Positions 22,401-34,622 are shown, counted from the stretch's first letter. The stretch is 64,000 bases of DNA from Saxidomus purpurata (GCA_022818135.1 JAFMSR010000019.1:36022375-36086374); one strand, 5' to 3'. Notes: generated by a model not told the origin, from the sequence alone. Made by a program: numbers and translations.

Positions 22401-23514
22401 AATGCATGTTCGGAAATAGTGAAATTTCTTATCAAAAACTATTCTGCAATTGCTCAAATGTGTTGTACAGGACGAATGATACACCGTAGTAGTTAGAAAA
22501 ATTGCTAATATTTGTGGCGTTCCATACAAATAATAATTAAACACTCATTGTGATTCATTAACAGATAACGTTGATACATCGGTATTTACCACTAGTAGTT
22601 ACAATGTTTTAAGTTTGACACTTAAACCACGCGTGCCTCAATCCACCTAGCTGTAAATAGGTAGATGTGATGAAAAGCTTTATGTCTCTCTCCCGACAGT
22701 GACAATACCTTGAATAAGTGCTGGAGCGCGATTCAATAAGCTAAGAAAGCTTTCTTCTATTCGAACTGAATATAAATTCATATAGACTAAATGATTTATC
22801 AGCCCTTTATAGAAATCATTTTTATCTTCTTCTATCAATTCATGGTATACATCCTTGTAGTAATCTTAACAGATACATGTCATCCGTCTTGAGGTCATTT
22901 TTCAACTCATAATTATGTTAAAATTAGGTCATTGAAAAAAAATTCCGTTTTATTTTTGAAAACATTGTTAAACAATCAAGACCGGACTAACGTATTTACT
23001 GTAACAATATAAACCGAACATGGCAACAACTAAAGGTTATATGTATTACTTAAGTTTTCAACACAGTTGCTACTGTCAACGAAGTTCGTCTGAAACAAAA
23101 GTCTGAACCCTGCGTGAATTCAGAAATCTCTTATAAATGAAAGAGAGACGCTTGTCTGTCAAAATGTAAAAAACATAATGATAAGCTCCCTTATAAACAA
23201 GTTTGTTGTATTAGAAATAAAGTTTAAATAACCACTGCAGCGCGCTATATGTTAAGGTCAGAATTCCACAAATCAATACTCCATTTTAACTAATACACTT
23301 TTTTCATTAGTGACATTTAAAAAATCTACGTATTAAAGAAACCACACGTATTTATCTAGTTGATAATATGACAGTCCTTTTCTATTCAAGGTTTGTGTCA
23401 GTATGAAAAGGAAGTATAAGTATTCCAGTACACGCTTTACCACAGTATACTAATTCATATGAAAGTTATATATCAATATGTTTGTGTTTTCGAAAAGCAA
23501 TACGTTGATATCAT
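19480..23514. other. No gene recognised
   Basis: Mostly AT-rich sequence. The 20100-20400 stretch is A-rich with recurrent 'tttacgaaa' words. The more balanced patches at 19480-19900 and 21070-21420 could hide decayed retroelement sequence, but nothing could be named on either strand. Confidence 0.4.
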
Positions 23515-24260
23515 ATAAAATAAAGTGCAATATGTTCACTTGAAACAGGGTCCGTATGTACTCACTAAACATTACCTTACAAGGCCCATAACTTTATCAC
23601 GCTTCAACACATGGACTCGAACCTTCATTATGTTTTATCAATATTATTCCCCTACAAGAACATTTATAGAGCAGTACCCTTCCTGTACCACGATGGTCAA
23701 GAGTGTGTGTGTGGGCGGGTGAGAGATAACTAATGTATGTTAGACATTTCCAGCCAGATGTACGCCTTTTAAAAGTTTTTTTACATTCAAAGGGCAATAT
23801 ATTTAGTAATGTGGAGGAAAGGACTCGAACATACAATACGATATTGCTCCATTACCCCCAGATGTACATAGTACCAGTACCCTGCATGCTCATCTGGGGT
23901 CAACAGAGGGAGATAATCAATGCTTGACAGTAATTTATTGTCCATGTTTCACATTCTAAGGGACATAGCTTTAATATGCGTTTAGACAGGGACTCGAACT
24001 TTCAATATGTTGTTGTCCTCTTACCCGCTACAGGTAAATTTATAGAACAACACTCTCCTTGTACCAACAGGGTTAGTAGGGGGAGAAAACATATGCATGT
24101 AACTCATTTTTTTTTCAAAGTATGTGTTGTTTTTTTTTATCTTCTAAGGCCCATAACTGTAAAAGGACCTAATTTTCAATATGTTGTAGACCCATTTCCC
24201 CACTACAGGTCTATGTATAGACAGAACTCTCCATATAGCATCAGGGTCAGCAGAACATAT
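23515..24260 (+). repeat. Degenerate tandem repeat, about 4 units of 170-210 bp
   Basis: The phrases 'aaggcccataact' or 'aagggacatagct' (23581, 23790, 23959, 24148), 'ggactcgaac' (23609, 23821, 23990), 'ttcaatatgtt' and 'acatttatagagcag' recur in the same order. Old and diverged. Three units carry 'gactcgaac', which on the minus strand reads like a polymerase III B box, so the unit may descend from a tRNA-related element; no A box was found. Confidence 0.65.
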
Positions 24261-24360
24261 TTAAATTTTCGACCGAAAAATATGCAAATTCTTTCAATCG
24301 TTTTATCACTTAATCAACTATGCAGGCATTCAACATTAATACAACAATCAGTCATTCACT

Positions 24361-24470
24361 AAATTAAGCGTCAATCAATCAATCATTCAATCAATCAAGC
24401 GTCAATCAATCAATTATTAACTGAATCAATCGTCAATCAATCTTTCAATTAACCATTCAGTTAAATTCAT
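24361..24470 (+). repeat. Imperfect TCAA/ATCA tetranucleotide microsatellite
   Basis: Runs of 'tcaatcaatcaatcattcaa' and 'cgtcaatcaatcaat' recur with substitutions over about 100 bp. Confidence 0.8.
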
Positions 24471-25156
24471 AAAGTTTCAAATCGTGTTTGAGTCGGTAGG
24501 CAGCTTTAAGACGAGTCTGAAAGATAAGTCGGACATTGCCTACCTGATCTGTCAAACTCTCAAGACGAATCTGACCGATTACAACGGCATATCCTATCTA
24601 ATCTTTGAAACTCTTCCTGAAGCTGCCAACCGAATCTGTCAAGCTCGACTTGAAGTTCAATGTTTTACCGACGATTGCCTATCTAGCTCCGTTACATTTG
24701 TTAACGAGAGTAAACATGTGTATTGCGGAGTTTGTCAAGTAAAGGTCATTCTATGGTCTTCATCAACTTGCAGTCGGAGTTCAAAACCTCAAACTCACTG
24801 TCCAATTTCGAACCCTGAATGACTAAAATTGCCTCATCTGCTATGCTACCTTTAAAAAAAAAATTCATTTAAAAATACAAATTCAAATTAAATATCAATA
24901 AATGACCAGTTAAGAACTCTTTTCAAAAGCACTAGAGATTCGTTTATTTTTTCCGTGACTATTACAAGTAGAAATTGTAAGTTCAAATCCTCAAGGTAGT
25001 TTCTGATTTTGTCTTCATTTTTCTGGTTGCAAACCACTTGGAAATCCATAATCCTTTCCCATTTCATTTCTCGTGTGAGAGAAAAATGCGGTTTCATCCT
25101 TTTGAGGAAATTTACTATATTGTGTACAAAATGCAGTTGTGAACTCGTGAACTTTA
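24471..25156. other. Unassigned region upstream of the BEL/Pao remnant
   Basis: A 112-codon frame at 24484-24822 is open but its DNA shows internally repetitive words ('ctgatctgtcaa', 'aatctgtcaagctc'), so it is more likely a decayed minisatellite than a gene. 24830-25150 holds nothing recognisable. Confidence 0.35.
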
Positions 25157-25663
25157 GTGTACATTAGCGACGATTTGAAAAATCAATTTCCATTACTCCT
25201 GAACATTTCATATGCACATACAGGTATACCAGAAACAAAATGTGATAACGATGATCCGCAGTATAAACCATACAAAAGCAATGCTGATCAATTATTGATA
25301 GTATTGAAAAAGGGTCAACAGCCAATGGACACATTTTGGCACGCATGGCGCAACGAGTATCTGTTAAGCCTTCGTGAAAGATCTCAGAGCAAATTAAGGT
25401 CACTAAGAGTACAATGTTATGTGTCCCCTAGTATTGGCGACGTGGTACTAATAAAGGATGATACACCACGTGGACAATTGAAAATGGAGGAAAGTGTCAA
25501 AATCGCAAAACAATGCAAATTAACGTATTTATATCTATTGTGGGGGGATGGTCGCATTTTTGCGAACAAAAAGGACATTACCTGTAGCTTGATAAATGTT
25601 AAAGGAATAATTAGTTCCATCGGAAACACAAACTATGACTATTTAAGTTGTGATCTTTATTAA
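25157..25663 (+). pseudogene. BEL/Pao LTR retrotransposon pol C-terminus (DUF5641-type)
   Basis: The 168-codon frame has, after about 55 poorly matching residues, 'FWHAWRNEYLLSLRERSQSK' followed by 'IGDVVLIKDDTPRGQLKM'. This pair (FWxxWRxEYLxxLRER ... GDVVLxxDDxPRxxWKxG) marks the region after the integrase core in BEL/Pao polyproteins. The usual Trp in 'QWKMG' reads as Leu and the following Gly as Glu, consistent with decay. Integrase catalytic sequence, RT and gag are not found upstream. The LTR cannot be placed; the palindromic block at 25801 might belong to it. Confidence 0.8.
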
Positions 25664-25800
25664 AGGCCGGAGCAAAAGCTCTCTGTAAAGCGTTTTCTCA
25701 TGTAAAATCATCAACGGCACTACAATCACTAAGTATAACTCTTACTTACTTAGTGTTTAACTTCATTTGACCTTTTGCATAGCCACCGACATGTATTGTG

Positions 25801-25828
25801 GCACGGACCTATGTGTATATAGGTCCGT
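25801..25828. repeat. Short palindrome sharing a word with 35786
   Basis: 'cacggacctat' and 'ataggtccgtg' form an 11-bp inverted repeat with a 6-bp loop. The right half with its flank ('gtgtatataggtccgtg') recurs at 35783-35799, and 'ggtccgtgc' also occurs at 61321 and 61801. Confidence 0.65.
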
Positions 25829-26009
25829 GATTGTGGGCGGAGCCGAAATGCTTTCTATTTAGAGCGAACTCTTAATGAATTAAGTGATTTCAGTAGGTAG
25901 TTTTAATAAAAAAGAAAGACGTTTATTTGAAAATCAGAGCGATTTGATTGGTGGGCAAATGGGGTTAAACACTAAACGATTATAGTGTTATTATCCACCT
26001 GCCTTACCG

Positions 26010-26104
26010 GAGCATTTTAAAGTGTACTAATTCAAGTGGAAAATACACGAGCTTCTCGTGCGTATTATAAATGATATCGACGGTCTCAGTTTTAAAGTGC
26101 TCCT
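26010..26104. promoter_or_regulatory. Nested inverted repeats upstream of the zinc-finger gene
   Basis: 'ggagcattttaaa' (26010) pairs with 'tttaaagtgctcc' (26091) with one wobble. Between them lies the perfect small hairpin 'cacgag-ctt-ctcgtg' (about 26047-26061). This is 50-140 bp before the zinc-finger ATG, within what is probably the intron or 5' flank. It may be a small foldback insertion or a regulatory structure. Confidence 0.45.
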
Positions 26105-26134
26105 TGATCGATTTAAACGTGTGTTATAATAGCA

Positions 26135-26151
26135 CTTCTTTTATTTTACAG
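26135..26151 (+). promoter_or_regulatory. Probable 3' splice site before the zinc-finger ATG
   Basis: A pyrimidine-rich 'cttcttttattttacag' ends two bases before the ATG at 26154, which suggests that the coding exon is preceded by an untranslated exon upstream, not located here. Confidence 0.5.
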
Positions 26152-26153
26152 TA

Positions 26154-27116
26154 ATGAGTCGCTGTGACGATTGCGAAAAATGCTACAAATATAAGCGGAA
26201 TTTGAAAAGACATGTTATGGAACGTCATTCGGTTGTTAAGCACTGGCGTTGCATTGTAGACAAATGTGCGTCACAGTTTATTCGGCGAAGCCATTTATTT
26301 CAACACCTTATCCACTACCACAAATATTCACGCGACGATGCTAAAACTGCAACATTAGTCGCCATGCGTGAAAATGTCAAACGTTCATCACATGGGTTTT
26401 ATCAGGATATATCATCGGATGACAAGATTCTTGACATTCCTTCGGAGCAGCCACAATCGAACGTAACCAATACTGTTGAAGTTATAAACGATTTCGATAT
26501 TAGCCAGTTAAATAGTGAAAGCAACCTTTGTCAAGTCAATGTCGATAATGAAGTCATCGTCAGTCAAGATGTGGATAGTAATGCCAATGTTAGTCAAGTT
26601 AGTGTCGATAATGAGGTCACCGTCAGTCAAGATGTGTGTAGTGAAAACAACGTTAGTCAAGAAAGTGTCGTTAATGAAGTCGTCGTCCGTCTAGATATAG
26701 ATAGTAATGTCGACGTAAGTGAAGCTATTAGTGATTGTGACATAATCAGTTGGGGGTATTATTGGAATAATTACCATAATAATGTAAACAACGTTAGTCA
26801 AGTCAGTGTCGATAATGAAGTCACCAACAGTCAAGATAAAGATAGTAATGTCAATGCAAATGGAGATATTAGTGATTGTGACGTCCCCGATGATTTTAAT
26901 AATAATCAGTACGATGATATCAGCGAAAGTGGTGTTAGTCTAATCGAAATGTTGGATTCCGATTATGAAAATTCAGTAGAAAAGCGAGATCTGAGAACGG
27001 AAGTAGAAGTAATGACTAGAACTGAGCTGAGGTATACAACGTACAGGGGTTTTGATCCATTATTTACCACTGTACATTACGAAGATGACTATCACTGTTA
27101 TACAATGAAGAATTAG
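26154..27116 (+). CDS. C2H2 zinc-finger protein with acidic repetitive C-terminal region
   Basis: 320-codon frame. Two C2H2 fingers are clear at the N-terminus: C4-x2-C7-x12-H20-x4-H25 and C33-x4-C38-x12-H51-x4-H56, each binding one zinc ion, so a nuclear nucleic-acid-binding role is likely. Residues about 115-255 are acidic and rich in Ser, Asn, Asp and Val, built from four to five degenerate repeats of about 20-23 residues (consensus near 'VSQVSVDNEVTVSQDVDSN'), encoded by a minisatellite at about 26510-26860. The C-terminus ('TRTELRYTTYRGFDPLF') is distinct and not recognised. 'cttcttttattttacag' directly precedes 'taATG', so a noncoding 5' exon spliced at 26152 is plausible. A possible AATAAA lies at 27707. 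It could be a host gene or one carried by a mobile element; no flanking repeats prove the latter. Confidence 0.8.
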   Translation: MSRCDDCEKCYKYKRNLKRHVMERHSVVKHWRCIVDKCASQFIRRSHLFQHLIHYHKYSRDDAKTATLVAMRENVKRSSHGFYQDISSDDKILDIPSEQPQSNVTNTVEVINDFDISQLNSESNLCQVNVDNEVIVSQDVDSNANVSQVSVDNEVTVSQDVCSENNVSQESVVNEVVVRLDIDSNVDVSEAISDCDIISWGYYWNNYHNNVNNVSQVSVDNEVTNSQDKDSNVNANGDISDCDVPDDFNNNQYDDISESGVSLIEMLDSDYENSVEKRDLRTEVEVMTRTELRYTTYRGFDPLFTTVHYEDDYHCYTMKN

Positions 27117-27369
27117 TATTGACTTACACGAAACTATAAAATGAACGTTTTCTTCTTTCCCGAAATATATTGGTTTACTGACTGTGACACATTTAACGAG
27201 AATGTTGTTTATTTGCTGATATATATTTATGTTGGCGTTGTACAATTTCTTTATTATTATTTAGAAACTGTTTCTTCCACGGCCATTGGGGAATGACGCG
27301 AAGATCGCGATGAACTTTGTCATTTACAAATTCAAGATTGCACTATTGCAAATTTTCTGTATTTTTGAT

Positions 27370-27545
27370 ACCTTAAAACTCCGTTTAGCTCTCTTACATA
27401 TTGCAATACTCCGTTTAGCTTTGCTAATTTGAAAATCTCTGGTAAATGTTTACATATTTTGATACTCCGTTTAAACGTATACATTGTAAACTCCGGTATG
27501 TTATATTTGTTATACTCCGTCAGTTCATGTTTTGCATCTAATTCT
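27370..27545 (+). repeat. Irregular ACTCCGTTTA repeat, 5 occurrences
   Basis: 'actccgtttagct' at 27378 and 27408, 'actccgttta' at 27464, 'actccgg' at about 27490 and 'actccgtcag' at about 27514. Spacings of 30, 56, 26 and 24 bp are near one or two 28-bp periods. It lies in the presumed 3' untranslated region of the zinc-finger gene. Confidence 0.65.
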
Positions 27546-27706
27546 CCAAATATTTGAATTTCTTGAGTATTTTGTGATAGATATGTAGACAGATATATAG
27601 ACAGTTAAGCTTTTGAATCTACTTCTTTTTCGATGTTAAAACTTGGATTCATCCTATTTTGGATTAATTAGAATAATTTTGGCTAGTGTCACTATTTGTC
27701 GAATTA

Positions 27707-27712
27707 AATAAA
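27707..27712 (+). terminator. Possible polyadenylation signal AATAAA (zinc-finger gene)
   Basis: AATAAA about 590 bp after the stop codon at 27114-27116. In AT-rich DNA this hexamer is common, so the assignment is tentative. Confidence 0.3.
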
Positions 27713-29497
27713 ATGGAATTCAGTCAACTGGAGTTAATTGTTTCATTTTAAACCGGAACTCTCAAAAGCTCTTCCATGTGGTTTCAAAATCCGGGGCAAT
27801 TGAAAAGTTCTTCACCACAAGTGTAAAGATAAGACAGGTGTGAAACACAGAAAACTAGCATAGAAAGATAAATTAACGCTTTGTTGCATGTGAAATTTAA
27901 ATGGATGCTTTATTGCAATAAGGCTCACGTTTCTGGTGTAATGATGAATAGTGTTGGTTGTGAAAATGTCAGTGCCAAAGCAAGTTAGCAAGAAAATCCG
28001 TCATATAAAGACATATACTATTCAAGTTACATATAGAATTAGAAGATTCTTAAACGAAGAATGAGTGTTCCTAATTGCATCACTTCCCTTCATAGTTTGG
28101 ACTGTGTGGACTGGAATTGTGCAACATTTGGAAGGATGTATTATATTTTTGACATGGAAGGGAATTTTAAACAATGTACGTGATAACATGTTTCTTCATG
28201 TTAAATTAATTATCTGTTTTCTAAATTTCCGAAAATTCGTGAACAAAAGTAATCATTTAGCGAACATGCGACAAATAAGTTTGGATGTTGTAACGTTAAT
28301 ATGCAATTCGTTGACGATTAAATTGCAAAGTTTTGACCGGTTTCTTCACAATTTAGCCCTTTAACGACAAAATTCTAAATAATTACAAATGAGAAAGTCG
28401 GTCATTAATGCATTGAGGGAAACAAAATGTTTAAAAGTATTGTCTCTTTTATAGTTTAGGCATTTAAATCGTTTCCAATCTGGTTTGCAATGTAAAGAAA
28501 AATTAGTGACTAGAGCTAGGGAACATCTTGGAATAAGTTCTGGATTCAAGAAGAGTGCTTGTAATTTACAATCTTTAAAAAGATATGAAATTAAATGTTC
28601 CAAATATTCAAAATTCAAACATATGAAGCTGTACTTCATGCGTAATATGCATTATTACTTCATGCATTATGTACGATAATTGTTGTAACTATATAAATAA
28701 TACATGTATTAATTTGCAAGGTTTCAAGTGAAAATATTGTGATTTTTTTCTCTAAATACAGTTTCACAAAATCATGTGAAAATTGTAAACTTCTTTATAA
28801 TTTTAAAGGAATAATACCGAATATAATTATGGAAAATAGAAAATATAGTATAAGGCACAGGTATATTCAAACAAAAGATGAAAAAAGATGTCACAGAATC
28901 AGAAATCAAAACATTTTGTACTGTATCAGTTCATTACGGTATATGTGTCTATACATGTACTAATTGCATTGTCAGATGTAGATTGTGTTTTTATGCTGTC
29001 TTTATTCATAAATGAAATACATAAAGTACTCTTTGCGAGAATATTGACCTTTTTTTAAGAAGGCATAGCGTAATAACATAATTGTTCGAGCAAACAGTTC
29101 TGTATTAAAAATATACTGTATGACAGTTTTGAAATCAAAAACGAATTCATTCGGTGAAACACCATCATTGAATAAAATTAAAATTAATCGCGTTGTTACT
29201 AGAGTACCGTCATAAAACGTTTTTTCTTTCTTGCGTTTGATATATAAAAATGATTATATAACTAAAATGAAACAATAATAAAATAAATAGAAGAGAGAAA
29301 GAAAAGAAGCATATCCAGTTATCGAAAGGAACTCCTCTTTTATTGTCATAAGGTTGTTCTAATTGAGAAGAGTAAGTCTTCATAGCGCAGAAGTATGCAA
29401 ATAAAAGTACGTCGCTATTAGTGGAGTAATGATCTTGAGCTACGGATGTCTACATAGCGAAGTTATTCCAGTCGACGGATTAGTATCCAGGTAAAAC
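27713..29497. other. No gene recognised
   Basis: Several short frames (28065-28364, 28361-28639, 28485-28679, 28739-28963) overlap on both strands without domain content. AT-rich and probably intergenic or intronic. Confidence 0.45.
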
Positions 29498-29585
29498 GTG
29501 CAGCAAGTCCATGAAGCGCAGCAAGTTCAAGAAGCGCAGCTAGTCCCAGACGTGCAGCAAATCCAAAAAACGCAGCGAATCCAGT
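29498..29585 (+). repeat. 18-bp minisatellite, about 4.8 units
   Basis: Units such as 'gtgcagcaagtccatgaa' and 'gcgcagcaagttcaagaa' repeat with an exact 18-bp period, so any frame through them is periodic; one reads Gln-Gln-Val-x-Glu-Ala. An open frame continues to 29806, but no start context, domain or splice site makes it a convincing gene. Confidence 0.85.
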
Positions 29586-29806
29586 TTATGTATCACAGCT
29601 GTAACCTGTTAATCATAAATAACACCACTGGCCAAATATCAAATGTATTTTACTGTATTTTTCCTGAGGAAATGAAAGAAACTTTTTGTGACTCCACCAT
29701 GGATGATCTGTGGACTTATCTTATTGTTAAAGTAATGTCTGATTCAATTTGTAACAACATGTTGTTTGTGCATATAGTTTTTCATAACGTATGCCTGTCT
29801 GTATGA

Positions 29807-32800
29807 GGCTATGTAAGCACTGTTGCAAACTAACTAAATGAGAAGAGTAAGAGTATTTTGAATTGAGTTAAACTTTTATGTATATGGTTGGTTGCAAAGC
29901 ATCCTTAAATTCATGTAAATCTTCCATACGTAAATTCCTGTTTTCTTTGAAACCCCACACATACCTTCCCTACTTTTATTATGTCTGGTTAAATTTTGTA
30001 AAACTGATACAGCTTCTAAATCATTAATTTAAATTAAAAAAAATTCAATATACAGAATGTTTCGCAAAACATTGACAAATAATTCAAATGAATATCAGTT
30101 AAACTATTCTCAGCAATTAAGAAATACTTAAGCTGTCTCCATTGCATTTGAATAAAATCTTCAATTTATCTATGAAAGGAAACTTATTGTTACATCGATG
30201 TCATACAATGCAAATAAAACGTATGTTTGGATCTCATCTTGAGTGACTGTATAAAATTATTGGTTACAGTATACATTGTATGCACTGACGGAGAAAGAAA
30301 TAAGTTTCAAAATATATTTAATATTATATCAAGTTATTGATGAAAATGAGTTGTTATACTTTATGTACTCAAGTATCCGGAAAAGACTGAATATTGGACA
30401 CAGTTGTCTGCCACATTGAATGACAGAGTCATAATCCTTGGAGTTCTTTAAACGGCAATCATTGAATAGTTTCAAAGATTTTGACAACCTATCAAACACT
30501 GTGGAGGTGTGTACTATGCTAGTTCTACATTGCGTACATCTCTTGATGATTGCTGATATCTCAAATGATAACAGTTGCAAGAATGGAGATACCGTTTATA
30601 CACGACACGTGCATATATATCGTAAATGAAATGTGACGATTTACAAGCATACACGTTGGCAGTTTATCAAATTAATGAAGCTGTCATACAAACGCCTAAG
30701 TTGACGTGTTCTGAATAAATACAGGCGTGACAACTGATAAACAAAGACTCTTCATGAATTATAAGTTATTATAACTACATTATATGTAATTGACCCGTGA
30801 CACTAATTTTCACATTACCCTCGATGAAAAATTAAATCAATGGCTGATGTCAGTTTATCTGTCTTGGCTTCTTATACAGATTTATATAACAGCTTGAGCA
30901 GTCCTACAATTTCTGTGAAACCTGATAAACTGGCGACAGAATCTTTTACCAGCTATTTTGTGCTCTATTCAAATTGATTAATGGCATCAAGCTCAAATTA
31001 CACGGTTATACATACTCTTCTGATCATGATTTCGTCTGACTTGCTTTTCAACAACTCTCGCAAGCTTTTGTAGATAATTCCCCGAAATATGAAATAAAGA
31101 TGCTCACATTTATTTTAATACACCATGTGCCTAATAAAAACATAGCAGTACCTTATCCTTTGATAGCAAGGACGATATTAATTTTTCGATATGAAACAGG
31201 ATTGATTCTACAGCGAGCGAACATAAAATCAATACAAATGAATAATGTGAGAACTTGAATATTGAAGAAGGTTATTGATGGTTGCGTATAAGGAAGATTT
31301 ATGTTATCATTCTACATTTTGTAGTTACGGTAAGTAGGGCGGTTACCAACATTTCGGGGAATTGAATATTTCAGGGCAATAAGCCCTAATTAATATTCGT
31401 TTTTAAGTTGTTTGATTGTGGTCATTTGTCATATTGCCTGTCTTGTTTATTGGACTGTTTGCACTTGACGCAAGACTATTCATTCCATATTTCATTTCGA
31501 CTATATAACCGTATAGTTGTCTGCTTCCGTTTCCCAGACTAAAAATATTGATTTCCTATATGTCTATTTTCGGTATGTGTGTTTTTCTGGCATATGCTAT
31601 GCTGAGTGATTAAGTCTTATTTAATAATCGAAAAGTGTTAAGTTCATTCAGCAATTTGCAATATCGGTTGTTGTTACTTCATTTGGGTATTCGACAAATG
31701 ACGAATACGACTGTGTGCTTGTCAGGCACAAAAACATATTAATTATGCTGAATACTAGAACATAACTGCAAATTTAATATACACATGTAGTCAAATGGTT
31801 AATCAAATTGATTTAATAGGATAATCTATGTTGAACGACCATTTTCAAAGACACATATCCTTAAATTCGTTTGATGACATGGCGATTTATCAAGTTTAAA
31901 TGGATATACCCTATAACTGATGCCAAACTAAGTAACCTCAGAAACATAAATAATAGAATCTTTTGAAGTATTATACCTTAACCAAAAAATTTCAGCTGTG
32001 TATTTCCAGTCATTATCGATACAATTAGCGGTTTAAAATATACTGCAGTACCGTAAACCATTCAATAATCTATGTATGAGTTGTTGTTGTACAATTATTG
32101 GGTGGATGAGATTTATTACAGAAAGCTTCTATATTTATTAATTGTGGTAAAAAGAAGAACTTGCGCCATATGTTCTTCTCTGAAATTGTATTTATTTATC
32201 ATTTTACGTTCATTGAACACATAATCTATGTTTCGAGAATATAATCTGCTAGATGTAGGGAGTGCCCCTTTAAGACTCGTGAAGTTCCTTCCTAAATCTT
32301 GCACATCTTACAGAACAGATGGATACTGGTACTCTATATTTAGAAAGGTTTTCATTTCATTTAAAAACAAATGTCTTGGCTTGTATGTATTATTTAGATA
32401 TCTATCATTATAATGGTTTTATTTAACACTAAATGTTTGGTACTGTGTTGTAAATGTAAGAACTAGACAAAGTATTGAAATATGTAGATGACTGTATTTG
32501 GGGAGTTTAAGGATTCATGTTTCTGTTTACAGGCCAGATAGAAGGTGGTGCTTAATTTGATGATTGCAATAGATTTGCTTCTTTACATACATTTCAGGTA
32601 TATCAAAATCATGGACGTCATTGTAGAACAGCAAATGACGCTTTTTGCATTTTATTGTTGGCCCGATAGTTTCGGTAGAGGGCGCATCTGCTAGCCACAA
32701 TACGCTCGTAAATGGTGCATTAAATTGAACATTACCTTAGCCAGTACCAATAGGAAAAGTATACTTGCTTCGAACAACATTGTTTTCAGACGAGTACATG

Positions 32801-32965
32801 GATTGTATATCGTAGAGTGTCGTTTTCAATTGAGTATTTGTTTGTCACCTGAAGCTTCATAAATCATATCATTGTAAATACGAAAGCAAGATGCACCAGG
32901 ATTACTTTTTCTTATTGCCATTGTTTTTTGTTAGGTTTTCTGATTTATATCATCATAAAAGATAC
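29807..32965. other. No gene recognised
   Basis: About 3 kb of AT-rich DNA with only short, domain-free frames. No TIR, LTR, RNA gene or tandem array was seen. Confidence 0.5.
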
Positions 32966-32966
32966 A

Positions 32967-33035
<69 letters not shown>
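32966..33035. repeat. Compound microsatellite (CT)n(AT)n
   Basis: About nine CT units followed by about 26 AT units. Highly self-complementary AT tract; likely polymorphic and prone to assembly or length error. Confidence 0.97.
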
Positions 33036-33039
<4 letters not shown>

Positions 33040-34430
33040 CATCACAACTTCTTTGTAAATAAAACTAATATAGCAAATAAAATTCAAAGATAATAATATA
33101 AACTCTTATACGTCTTATTCAGTGAAGAAAAAATGATTTACTCGTAACAACTTAATCTTTTATTATTAACTTAATACTTTAGAAATGCATGCATTTTATT
33201 AGACCTAATTTTAACACGATGATTGTTTTTAGTTTGTTATATAAGAAAGAAGATGTTTCCGAACAAAACATCCACACGATAATCGTGATCTTTAAAAAAA
33301 CAAACATTTTTAAAGAGTCACCTCAAACAGATTTACCTTTTTAAGATTGAAACCTTTATATAAACATAAATGTAATATGTTAAATGCGATAGTTGCCGTA
33401 GCGATTACATTGTGTGTTTCTCTTTCTAGTGGTATTATAGGATTCATTTTTCAGAGCGCTGATAGGTGCTAGGTTTGATCATAGATAGTGTCTGTTTTTT
33501 CTTATTTTACAGTTAGGCTTTTTTGACACATTTCGTGTAACGAAGGTCCGAATTTATAGTATAATATTTGCATCAAAACGTTTTGCAAAATCACATTGAT
33601 ATTTATTGACATGTGTACATTGCATGTATAAAGACTGGGGGAAAAAAGATTATCAGTGCATACCTTTTTACGTCAAACCAATCTACAGAAGACTCATTTA
33701 GATTTTGTTATAGAAAAGCAAAAGAGGAATGAGGTAGACATGCAACACACTGGTTTAAGCCCCAATATTCATTATCGTTGGCAATTGCTTATTCTGGGTA
33801 TAAATGCTTGCTGGTATTGTATGTGATGCTGCTTAGAGATGGCTTTTGTTAGCATTTGAAATTAGTCAACACCCCGAATATGTTTGAAAGATTTAATTGA
33901 GTAGTAGCACAGCTACAAAGATCTTTGTCGGCATATTGCATCCTCAGAGATTGTTTTGCCAGCGATGGTATTCGTTTACAGTCCTACGCTCTTATTGACG
34001 GTGTCAGAAAAGCATACAACGTGCAAAACACAGAAATATGATTTGCTTCAGTCAACCTATTTCGCCTTTAGCAAATGGACACATGGTTTGGTTTAATCTT
34101 GCAGTTTATAGATGATCGTTGTGAGCTAAGCCCTTTCATAGGCAAATAACCAACAATTATGCAACTAAGTGGGATCGACTGTACTTATATTTTGAATTCA
34201 AATAACTTAAGGAAGTTTGCTACAGTTTCCTATATGCTTGGACATACTGTTTTAACTTTTTGGTCCAACAGACCGATTGAAACCGTCAAATTAATACGTT
34301 CTAATTCAGAATTTTATGAACAGTCCTCAGTCTGATATAACCTGAGGAATTACATCACGTGTCTGCTTAATATTGTAACTTGGACAATTTTACAATAAAT
34401 TCTTTCAATATTACTCAGGAAATAATAATT
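33036..34430. other. No gene recognised
   Basis: No gene or repeat boundary found. Confidence 0.5.
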
Positions 34431-34622
34431 ATAACTGTTTTTCTATTTAAAATAACTCTTTAATTCAAATGTTCGGCAATATTGCCTTTTTCAAGAAATT
34501 TGTATGCACTTTTTAAATTAACATGTTGACCATATTCATGACAAGCTTAGAAAAAGCTTCTTGAAAAAGGCAATATTGCCGAAAATTTGAATTAAAGAGT
34601 TGTTTTAAATAGAAAAACAGTG
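34431..34622. repeat. Inverted repeat, 68-bp arms, 56-bp loop
   Basis: Left 'ctgtttttctatttaaaa' through 'cggcaatattgcctttttc' (34434-34500) pairs almost perfectly with right 'gaaaaaggcaatattgccg' through 'taaatagaaaaacag' (34560-34621). The loop is AT-rich. Likely a hairpin MITE or the result of an inverted duplication. Confidence 0.92.

Noticed and set aside
24484..24822. 112-codon open frame as a gene
   Set aside because: The DNA is internally repetitive ('ctgatctgtcaa' variants), with no domain or splice support.
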